From Chitinophaga dinghuensis (GTDB taxonomy: Bacteria; Bacteroidota; Bacteroidia; Chitinophagales; Chitinophagaceae), in the NCBI RefSeq assembly GCF_003259435.1, contig NZ_QLMA01000005.1, positions 372,001-436,000 on the forward strand: 64,000 bases of DNA. Direction: 5' to 3'. Under the pieces are notes generated by a model. It was not told the origin of the DNA, made no database searches, and worked only from the letters and a program-made list of their open reading frames with translations. A program made the position numbers and the translations under genes. Positions 57,243 through 64,000 of the stretch are shown piece after piece. The stretch's first letter is position 1; each line of letters begins with the position of its first letter.

Positions 57243-60200
57243 CTAGAAAGAATAGCGTACTCCCAACTGCCCCTGTACCCTGGAGTTCAGGTAGTCGATA
57301 GCATAAGGATTACCCGGATTAATAAACGTATATACTGGGTAATTACCATCATTCTGTTTTACAGGGAATAAGGTAGGCGCCAGGCCTACGCTGGCAGTAG
57401 AGTTAAAGGTATTTGGTGAGAAATACACCCTGCCCCAGCTGCTGTTGACGAGGTTGGTCAGGTTCATGATATCAATGGTAAGCGTAATGAACCTGGTGCT
57501 CTTAGAGAAATAAAACTCCTGTGCAAAATGCAGATCGGCTGTAGTATTCCAGGGCGTTCGGCCAGCATTGCGCTCTGTAAAGGCGCCTCGCCGACCGCTC
57601 AGGTATTTGTTCCCGTCGATATAGGCATTGAAGTCCGCAGCTTGTTGAGCGGCAGTAACGACAGTGCCGGTGGCGGTTGTATAATCCTGGAAGAAACGTA
57701 TCGCCTCACTTTCCCTTGGAATATACGCCACGCTCACCTGCTGCGGCAAGCCCTGCATACTGTTGTTCACGATACCATAGGTAAAGGGACTGCCAGACTG
57801 TGCACTTACCAGCAGATTGATACGGCTTGTCCAACGGTCGTTCCAGGCACGCTGGTAGCCAACGTTTACGAGTATACGATGACGGATATCAAAGTTAGAC
57901 CATGCCAGTCCTGCGTTATTTGGACTCAGCGCCTGATTCAGCTGCCAGTTGCTTTCCATGGAATTACGGATACCATTGAATGCATCTTTGGAGCCTCCAT
58001 AGGTATAGGCAACAGAGGCATTGAAGCCACCGTTAAAGCGGCGACTCACCGTACCAGTCAGTGAATAACGATACCCAAGATTTGTATTACTCAATTCATA
58101 AGCATTGGAAAAGCGGGGGTCCACACTGCCGCTATATACCGGGAACTGATGCGAAGAATCAAAGCCATAATAACGTGGGTTGTCTTTTATATTTACCTGC
58201 TGGAAATAAACGTCATGGATCGTTTTGGTATACAACCCTTCTATCCCGAATTTATAACCACTGGCTGAAGTATAATCCAGGGCCAGATTTACCCTCAACA
58301 CTTTCGGCATCACGAAATGATTATCCACTACATCCACCTGCGTTTTGCCAGCTTTGGCGCTGTTTACATCTGTTCCGTTGGCAGCAATGAAATCAGCGAT
58401 ACCATTCTTGCCGGGCTTCACAGGATCTGTTCCAGCAGCGAACGGCTGCTGATCTGCCTTCTGATCATAAGCTCCATAGTTAATGCCGGTATTATAGAAG
58501 GCATAGCCCAGCCAGGCCAGCGGGATACGGCCAGTGAATAATCCAGCGCCACCACGCAACACCAGCTGCCCATCTTTGGTCATCTCATACCTGAAACCAA
58601 TCCTTGGCGATAACTGCACCTTGTCCAGGTAATGATTACTGATCTGGTTCAACGGCGTATAGGTGTAACTGTTACCAAAGTACGAATCTGTATAGGCTGT
58701 TTTCACCGCATCACTCAGCGGCTGCGTACGTGGCAGGAAGGAATAGTCTGCACGTAGACCCGGTGTAATACGAAACCTGTCCGTCACCCTGATCTCATCC
58801 TGAAAATACGCACTGAGCATATTTACATCAAACACCGCTTCGGGGTGTGCCAGGATATAATCCCTGGAGTTATTGTTGTAGTTATAGCTGCCTCTTACCC
58901 TGTAAGGATTATTCTTCAGATAATCATCTATACTTAAATAATCTACCCTACCATTCCATGAATTGACAAAGCCATAACTTACATGGTACATTTCATTATG
59001 TGTACCCAGCAGCAGGGTATGTTTACCTCGGTGCCAGGTAAGGTTATCGGTGATTTCCCAGGTGCGCTGCTTCATATTAAAAATAGCCGCTTCTCTGTCG
59101 GTGCCCAGGTAGATGGTGGTTCCCGGCGTGCGTCCCATGATCTGAATCTGTGGCAAAGCCGGGTCTGACAAAGGATCACGATAGTCGTGAATAGTCGTAT
59201 ATCCGACGATCAGGCTATTGGAGAAATTCCCTTTTAAGGAAGATTTGAGTTCCGCAACGGTGGCACTGGTATTATTAGTTTGCTGATAGGCCATGGAGCT
59301 GAATCGGAAATCCATCTGGTCACGGTCCATATTCACGGCGCGGGAAAGGATAGTATTATTTCGTATAGCCAGCTGGTTGTTGGCATTGATATTCCAGTCG
59401 AGGCGGTTGAAATACTTCTCCGATCTCGAATAACTGGTGTATGCGCCGGCTGTACCCGGATCAAAGATATTGCCGTAATGGTTCATCGTATAGTCACGGA
59501 TATCGTTGGCATCCTTGGCACTGAGTATCTGTGATGTTTCTGTTTGTCCGGCCATGAGCTGCACCGGGTCCTGTCTGCGGGTGATTTCTTCATTGGTAAA
59601 GAAGAACAGTTTATTTTTAATAATTGGGAATCCCAGTCGCACCCCTACCTGATAATCATAAAAATCACTGTTCATCTTCCCCAGGGAACCTATTTTATCT
59701 TTTCCTGTGATGGCTGCATTGCGGCCGAAAACATAAGCAGAACCAGTTACAGCATTGGTGCCACTACGCGTTACCGCATTGATGCTGCCGCCTGTGAAGT
59801 TACCGATCTTCACATCGAAGGGCGCCAGGTATACCTGCATATCTTCAATGGCGTCCAGTGAAATGGTATTGGTGCGGGTACTTGACCCCGGAGCGCCGGA
59901 AGTGCCGGTAATGCCACCTGCGGAAGGACTGAAGCCTATCGCATCGTTATTTACCGCACCATCAATGGTGATGTTGTTGTACCGGAAATTCGTACCTGCG
60001 AAAGCGTTATCCTTTGAGCCCTGTGGCACCAGCCGGGTCATGTCCTGCAAACTACGGCTGACGCTGGGCAGACTACTGATCTGCGAACGTGTGATGTTTT
60101 GTCCGGCGCCATAGGTATTCGCTCTATTCTTTGTATTGGCAGAAGTTATCACCACCTCGTTCAGTTGTTTTTGTTCTTCTGTTAAGAAGAAATTCAGCTG

Positions 60201-60527
60201 CTCTGGCTCTCCCAGGCGAACAGTTACCTGTTCCTGGCGAATGGTTTTTCTGCCTACCATAGTAACAGTAATGGTATACGGGCCGCCTATACGAAGTCCG
60301 GGTAAATAAAAACTTCCCAGCTTATCCGTGCGCGTACTGTATACCGTACCTGAAGGCTGGTGTTTTGCGATCACCGTAGCATCAGCCAGCGCAAGGCCGG
60401 TGCTGTCAGTCACCTTACCGATAAGACTCCCATCCGTTTGCTGTGCAGTGGCGATAGTGAGGCTGCATAGAAAAACGACCAGCGTAATTAATAGCGCGTT
60501 TAATCTTTTATATATCAGTGAAAACAT
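57243..60527 (-). CDS. Oar-like TonB-dependent receptor with carboxypeptidase-regulatory domain
   Basis: A 1094-residue outer-membrane protein. The signal peptide ends near TATA (cleavage after residue 28). A carboxypeptidase-regulatory-like domain (~33-115: GSLIGKVTDSTGLALADATV) follows. A plug-like region (~125-260) has NRANTYGAGQNITRSQISSLPS, NNITIDGAVNND and NTISLDAIEDMQVYLAPFDVKIGNFTGGSINAVT (key GGSINAVTRSG). A C-terminal barrel ends at QLGVRYSF. Oar-type proteins are large outer-membrane receptors whose ligands are mostly unknown. It is the last gene of a four-gene operon after three FAS1 lipoproteins, so it may act with them in surface adhesion. Start is ATG 60527. Confidence 0.92.
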   Translation of the reverse strand: MFSLIYKRLNALLITLVVFLCSLTIATAQQTDGSLIGKVTDSTGLALADATVIAKHQPSGTVYSTRTDKLGSFYLPGLRIGGPYTITVTMVGRKTIRQEQVTVRLGEPEQLNFFLTEEQKQLNEVVITSANTKNRANTYGAGQNITRSQISSLPSVSRSLQDMTRLVPQGSKDNAFAGTNFRYNNITIDGAVNNDAIGFSPSAGGITGTSGAPGSSTRTNTISLDAIEDMQVYLAPFDVKIGNFTGGSINAVTRSGTNAVTGSAYVFGRNAAITGKDKIGSLGKMNSDFYDYQVGVRLGFPIIKNKLFFFTNEEITRRQDPVQLMAGQTETSQILSAKDANDIRDYTMNHYGNIFDPGTAGAYTSYSRSEKYFNRLDWNINANNQLAIRNNTILSRAVNMDRDQMDFRFSSMAYQQTNNTSATVAELKSSLKGNFSNSLIVGYTTIHDYRDPLSDPALPQIQIMGRTPGTTIYLGTDREAAIFNMKQRTWEITDNLTWHRGKHTLLLGTHNEMYHVSYGFVNSWNGRVDYLSIDDYLKNNPYRVRGSYNYNNNSRDYILAHPEAVFDVNMLSAYFQDEIRVTDRFRITPGLRADYSFLPRTQPLSDAVKTAYTDSYFGNSYTYTPLNQISNHYLDKVQLSPRIGFRYEMTKDGQLVLRGGAGLFTGRIPLAWLGYAFYNTGINYGAYDQKADQQPFAAGTDPVKPGKNGIADFIAANGTDVNSAKAGKTQVDVVDNHFVMPKVLRVNLALDYTSASGYKFGIEGLYTKTIHDVYFQQVNIKDNPRYYGFDSSHQFPVYSGSVDPRFSNAYELSNTNLGYRYSLTGTVSRRFNGGFNASVAYTYGGSKDAFNGIRNSMESNWQLNQALSPNNAGLAWSNFDIRHRILVNVGYQRAWNDRWTSRINLLVSAQSGSPFTYGIVNNSMQGLPQQVSVAYIPRESEAIRFFQDYTTATGTVVTAAQQAADFNAYIDGNKYLSGRRGAFTERNAGRTPWNTTADLHFAQEFYFSKSTRFITLTIDIMNLTNLVNSSWGRVYFSPNTFNSTASVGLAPTLFPVKQNDGNYPVYTFINPGNPYAIDYLNSRVQGQLGVRYSF

Positions 60528-60536
60528 AATAATCGT

Positions 60537-61523
60537 TTATTGATTTAAAAGCCAGGAAATGCTGTGTACTACGCCATTACCTGCCAGTATATTTTTTCGG
60601 GAGATGCTTACACCTGCTCCTGAAGCGGCTTGCAGGGTGATACCGGAAAAGCGCCCCTGGCGCACTGGATCAGCCACGAGCGTAATAGTAGAAATAGCGC
60701 CACTGAGCATATGCTCCTGGTAAGTATTGGCGGTTACATCTGCTTTCAGGATATAATCATAAATAAAATTCATTCCTGCGGCAATATGTGCTTTCACGAT
60801 TTTTTGCAGTGTTGCTGCATCCATTTTGTAGATACTATCTACCGTCATAATGCCGATAGCGTTGAAGGCGGTGTTCACCGGAGCAAACACCGTATAGGGG
60901 CCGCCGTTATTATAGTCTGCCGCAAGTCCGCTTTTAATGATGGCAGCATTGAACATAGACAAAGCAGGGTCTCCTGAAACTGCCTGCTGCACATCGTTAT
61001 AAACGATGGGGGTCAGTATGCCATCGGTAATATTTACCAGGCCGTTCGCCGCAGGTTTATCCAGTGTACTCACTCTAACACCATTTACAACAACTGCCGT
61101 ATCGCGACTATTCACCCAATGTGTTACATACAATGGCTGGCCATTTCCTGCTATGAGCGGCTGATTGAAGGCCAGTGGCAAAGAATCTAGTTTAATAGCT
61201 GCACGTATAAAATTGTAAGGCATCATGGACTGCAATGAATCTGTAGCGTGGATGACAGCAGCGCCGGACGGCCAGCCAGCAGCCGTGAACGCATCATTGG
61301 ACGGGCCCAATAAGGTATAGGGACCAGGCTTACTCAAAGTATCATTGTAGTGTGTTGCTACCAGTGCATATTTGCAAAGCGACAAACTAAAATTACTGTT
61401 CACCACCGCAGCAATACCAGTTTTAGCATATATGTTTTCAGGCTGTACTTTATCTTTAGTGCAGGCCGAAAACAGCATCACGCCCATGGTCAGCCGTGTA
61501 ATAATTTTCTTAAGTTCCATCAT
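60537..61523 (-). CDS. fasciclin (FAS1) lipoprotein, third in the operon
   Basis: A 328-residue lipoprotein with a LFSAC lipobox (Cys at about 21). Two FAS1 domains are seen. The first has YALVATHYNDTLSKPGPYTLLGPSNDAFTAAG, and the second has AVSGDPALSMFNAAIIKSGLAADY with GPYTVFAPVNTAFNAIG. FAS1 domains act as cell-surface adhesion or polymer-binding modules. It is probably anchored in the outer membrane. MMELKK at 61523 is used; the frame upstream to 61562 overlaps the preceding gene. It is spaced 9 bp from the Oar-like receptor. Confidence 0.88.
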   Translation of the reverse strand: MMELKKIITRLTMGVMLFSACTKDKVQPENIYAKTGIAAVVNSNFSLSLCKYALVATHYNDTLSKPGPYTLLGPSNDAFTAAGWPSGAAVIHATDSLQSMMPYNFIRAAIKLDSLPLAFNQPLIAGNGQPLYVTHWVNSRDTAVVVNGVRVSTLDKPAANGLVNITDGILTPIVYNDVQQAVSGDPALSMFNAAIIKSGLAADYNNGGPYTVFAPVNTAFNAIGIMTVDSIYKMDAATLQKIVKAHIAAGMNFIYDYILKADVTANTYQEHMLSGAISTITLVADPVRQGRFSGITLQAASGAGVSISRKNILAGNGVVHSISWLLNQ

Positions 61524-61530
61524 AACTTGT

Positions 61531-62742
61531 TTACGGAGTAGGCAATAAAAGATTGTCAACACGATGTATTACGCCAGTAAGTGTAGTAATATCAGACGGC
61601 GCTATGATGGCCGCACCGCGGCCCTGCGGATAGTCCTGACGATGCAATACCGCCTGTCCGTTAATATTGGTCACAAACACTGCTCCCGGTTGCGGCGCAT
61701 TGCTTAAATTTACCGAATACAAACCCAGTCTGAAATCTGTACTATAGAGATAGGTGAGCGCCGGATTCACCGTATTATAATTACTCAGCAGCTGATGGTT
61801 AACAAGGATAGAATCCATGTTCGTACGCATCTGCGTGTAGTTGGGTGCTGATGCCAATGCAGACTTATCTATATAACTATTTATATCTGCAATAGCATTA
61901 AAACCTGCTTTTCTGAATGCATTATTATCTGGTGCAAAGGTGATGGCGAAGGGTTCTTTCCCTGGTTGATCCGACCCTACGGTCAGTACCAAAGTAGCCG
62001 TATCGTTGAACTGACCGATAATTCCTTTGGCAACATACAAGGCGTTGCTCTTCTTTAAAGCTGCCATATAGAAGCTGAAAGCGGTATCATAGCGAAGTAC
62101 CTGGTAACTTTCATAATAGGGCTTATTTACCATGCTGTCGAGCAAATAAAGTGTGCCGTTGGTAGCGGAAATACCCGCCTGTTTACTCACGGCCTTGCCA
62201 TTCAGTCTTAATACGCCATCTGTCATTCCCACAATAATCCGATAGTAGTAATACATGGTAGTCCAACTCAGGAACGGAGATGGTACCTGCGAACGCGTGA
62301 TTGTTCTGTCGCGGTAGGTGATCGGGTAATAGTTCGTTTCCCCAAAGAGATTGGCTGTATTTGCCGGTATCCCGCCAGGTATGGTCAGGTACCGGATCAT
62401 GGTATCCAGCGTGGCTACAGGTACGGCGCCGATATTATCGGCTGTAAACCCTGCATCCTGCCAGGCCTTATTGGTAGGTACAAACATTGTATAAGGTCCG
62501 CTGGGGTTCTTTCCAGCCAGACTATCCATATAACGTCGAATGCTGGTGCGTTTGATAGCGGCGCTGAAAATAGAAGCTTCCGGGATGGAATCCACCAGCT
62601 GCGCCAAACTTTTGTTGACCGTGCTGTCAAAAGGCAACTTGCCTCCTATTGGTTTCGGAGGTTCTTCTGTTTTTGTGCAGGCACTGATAAAAACCAGTAG
62701 CAGGCAAAAACTTAGTATAAAAAAGTTGTTATTTTTTTTCAT
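61531..62742 (-). CDS. fasciclin (FAS1) lipoprotein, second in the operon
   Basis: A 403-residue lipoprotein with lipobox ISAC (Cys at 22). Two diverged FAS1 domains are present: SIPEASIFSAAIKRTSI followed by GPYTMFVPTNKAWQDAG and, later, YQVLRYDTAFSFYMAALKKSNALY with ITFAPDNNAFRKAG. The first FAS1 has the conserved GPYTxFxPTNxA strand. It is 7 bp downstream-adjacent to the third FAS1 gene. The gene shares domain order but little sequence with its neighbours, showing old duplication. The predicted role is surface adhesion or binding of a secreted polymer. Confidence 0.88.
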   Translation of the reverse strand: MKKNNNFFILSFCLLLVFISACTKTEEPPKPIGGKLPFDSTVNKSLAQLVDSIPEASIFSAAIKRTSIRRYMDSLAGKNPSGPYTMFVPTNKAWQDAGFTADNIGAVPVATLDTMIRYLTIPGGIPANTANLFGETNYYPITYRDRTITRSQVPSPFLSWTTMYYYYRIIVGMTDGVLRLNGKAVSKQAGISATNGTLYLLDSMVNKPYYESYQVLRYDTAFSFYMAALKKSNALYVAKGIIGQFNDTATLVLTVGSDQPGKEPFAITFAPDNNAFRKAGFNAIADINSYIDKSALASAPNYTQMRTNMDSILVNHQLLSNYNTVNPALTYLYSTDFRLGLYSVNLSNAPQPGAVFVTNINGQAVLHRQDYPQGRGAAIIAPSDITTLTGVIHRVDNLLLPTP

Positions 62743-62775
62743 AAAGAGAGATGCTTGTGTAATAACATAATCGTC

Positions 62776-63906
62776 TTACTTAACTACTTTATCCGGCATT
62801 ACCAGTATATCTGACAGGAGATGTACCACACCGTTTGAGCAGGTATAATTAATGTAGGCGCCTTTCAGGTTTACCAGCGACAAGCCTGTCTGTACTTCGC
62901 CAAGGAACGGCGTTCCCTGGTTGCCATAGGGCTGGTTCCAGTAAGGGCCTACTGGCACCAGCGTGGTTGTCTGCGCTGAAGCGGCTGTTACTACGCCTAC
63001 TCCCATACCAAAAGGCTGCTGCCCCATCACCAGTTTATAATTTATTGCCTGCAGCTGGAATGCCAGGAAGTTAATGCCTGAAGGCGGTGGCAGCTGCAAT
63101 ATGTCTAATACAAAGAGGTGATTGGGCGTGAGGAAATACCCACCAAAAACAACCGGATCATAGCGGTTCAGGTCCATACGGCTGATGCTGTCCAGTGTGA
63201 TACCTCGGCGTTCAAAGCTGGAGTCCATCGGGGCATAAACCGTATAGGGGCCGTCAGCGCCCAGCTTATCCCAGTAACCAAATTTTTTCAATCCGGCCAC
63301 CAGGTGTGACAAGGTAGGTCTCGCGGCTAGAAATTGCTGTACTGTAACAGGTAAAACCTTCAGGGTGGTCTGCAAAGGATAAACAACACCATTCAGGAGC
63401 GAGGCACCGAAAGTGGCCGCTACGGAAGTACTCAGTGATGGCTGGCTCTGTACACTCACCCCGTTAACAGCCAAACTGGCATTGTAGGCATTTGAGCGGG
63501 AAACGTATAGCCGTATGCCGTTCAGGTTAGTATACCTGTTGTCTGACGACAACGGAATATCACTATAAAACACCCTTGCCGGCAGTATATGCGTTCTCAC
63601 AAAATACTGCAAGCTGTCTGCAGGCCACTTGTCAAAATCTGCGGCACTTAATATCCCATCTTTATTAAGGGCGGTATTGGTGGGCGCCATTACGGTAAAA
63701 GCGCTGCTGCCTTTATCCAGACTATCACTGAAACCTGCTTTATTTACAGCTGCTGCAAACAGGGAGAAGTCGAAATTATTTTTCAGGTAGTCGGTGATAG
63801 TACCTGCAGCCATTGCCTGCTGTTCCGCCTCAAAGTCAGGCTTTTTGCAGGAAACAACCATCAGCACGGCCATCAGTAACCAACCACAATATGTAAGTTT
63901 CTTCAT
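62776..63906 (-). CDS. fasciclin (FAS1) lipoprotein, first of three
   Basis: A 376-residue lipoprotein with a MVVSC lipobox (Cys20). Two FAS1 domains: FDFSLFAAAVNKAGFSDSLDKGSSAFTVMAPTNTALNKDG, key FTVMAPTNTALNKDG, and TLSHLVAGLKKFGYWDKLGADGPYTVYAPMDSSFERRG, key GPYTVYAPMDSSF. The HxLLSD motif near the end (VVHLLSDILV) is the usual FAS1 H2-like ending. It starts at ATG 63906, and another gene seems to end 38 bp upstream at the window edge, so the operon may extend beyond it. Confidence 0.88.
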   Translation of the reverse strand: MKKLTYCGWLLMAVLMVVSCKKPDFEAEQQAMAAGTITDYLKNNFDFSLFAAAVNKAGFSDSLDKGSSAFTVMAPTNTALNKDGILSAADFDKWPADSLQYFVRTHILPARVFYSDIPLSSDNRYTNLNGIRLYVSRSNAYNASLAVNGVSVQSQPSLSTSVAATFGASLLNGVVYPLQTTLKVLPVTVQQFLAARPTLSHLVAGLKKFGYWDKLGADGPYTVYAPMDSSFERRGITLDSISRMDLNRYDPVVFGGYFLTPNHLFVLDILQLPPPSGINFLAFQLQAINYKLVMGQQPFGMGVGVVTAASAQTTTLVPVGPYWNQPYGNQGTPFLGEVQTGLSLVNLKGAYINYTCSNGVVHLLSDILVMPDKVVK

Positions 63907-63944
63907 TCGTATTTAATTGAAATATGCAACCATTAACAATGATA

Positions 63945-64000
63945 TCATTTAGCGGGTGGGGCGTATGTGCGTTGAACGCTCATCATATACACCTGGTTAT
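63945..64000 (-). CDS. C-terminal end of an unidentified upstream gene (partial)
   Basis: An open minus-strand frame from the window edge to a TGA at 63945 encodes at least 18 residues ending in QVYMMSVQRTYAPPAK. It lies 38 bp upstream of the first FAS1 gene on the same strand. It may be the 3' end of a previous gene in the operon. The fragment is too short to identify, and it could be a chance frame. Confidence 0.35.
   Translation of the reverse strand, partial: NQVYMMSVQRTYAPPAK

Noticed and set aside
57528..59861. Several plus-strand frames opposite the TonB-dependent receptor
   Set aside because: Antisense shadows without family motifs; the receptor's minus-strand frame is complete and coherent.
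1..64000. CRISPR arrays, tRNA or rRNA genes, insertion sequences, prophage
   Set aside because: I saw no regularly spaced repeats, cloverleaf-like sequence, transposase or phage genes. A tRNA or CRISPR search program could still be run to confirm this.

Overview
The window looks like a chromosomal segment of a Bacteroidetes bacterium, most likely Chitinophagaceae and probably Chitinophaga-like. This is an inference from gene content: an ECF sigma/FecR/STN cassette, an Oar-type TonB-dependent receptor followed by fasciclin-domain lipoproteins, WG-repeat lipoproteins, LytTR two-component genes and RRM RNA-binding proteins. TAnnTTTG-type -7 boxes and the lack of clear Shine-Dalgarno sequences agree with it. 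I see no rRNA, tRNA, insertion sequence, prophage or CRISPR array.

Layout. 1-4.6 kb: end of an HxlR regulator, a DUF2306 membrane protein, a metallophosphoesterase, a lipase-fold protein whose nucleophile Ser is Gly, and an unrecognised 550-residue protein. 4.6-10.6 kb: two tandem WG-repeat lipoproteins, then an opposite-strand operon of a DinB-like protein and three paralogous membrane proteins. 10.7-17.9 kb: a MocR regulator divergent from a cupin/DapA-family pair, an MFS transporter divergent from an HxlR regulator, a sterol-desaturase-type hydroxylase, an unknown protein and an NAD(P)-binding protein. 18-20.4 kb: a hybrid histidine kinase and a small membrane protein. 20.4-32.2 kb: a stress and efflux region with a TolC-RND-adaptor operon, a hemerythrin-DoxX operon, and an ArsR-MerTP-GDCCVxC-AraC operon. 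It ends with an Fe-S Rrf2 regulator divergent from a large conserved-looking protein behind a perfect 24-bp palindrome. 32.2-38.9 kb: a cytoplasmic HtrA-like protease, a TetX-like monooxygenase divergent from an AraC regulator, a putative glutamic-peptidase-fold lipoprotein and a 2OG-Fe(II) oxygenase. 37.9-43.8 kb: a complete trans-4-hydroxy-L-proline catabolic operon with a divergent AraC regulator. 43.8-52.8 kb: an S41 protease/LytS-like kinase/LytTR regulator operon, a methyltransferase, an ECF sigma-FecR-STN/barrel operon and a di-haem peroxidase. 53-57 kb: a fatty acid desaturase, a cold-shock-domain protein, two RRM proteins with related leaders, and an unknown gene. 57-64 kb: a four-gene operon of three FAS1 lipoproteins and an Oar-like receptor.

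How the genes work together. The most informative signals are regulatory DNA. A 30-bp element (27 of 30 bases identical, built on a heptamer repeated every 20 bp as for AraC-type sites) lies upstream of both the efflux operon and the hemerythrin-DoxX operon, and an AraC gene ends inside one copy. That AraC gene sits at the end of an ArsR-controlled operon with its own 14-bp-arm palindrome. This suggests a metal- or stress-triggered cascade from ArsR through AraC to efflux and diiron/redox proteins. Next to it, an Fe-S Rrf2 protein probably controls a cysteine-rich protein of unknown function. The hydroxyproline genes give a full route from hydroxyproline to 2-oxoglutarate. Functions are by-eye family assignments; no searches were run.
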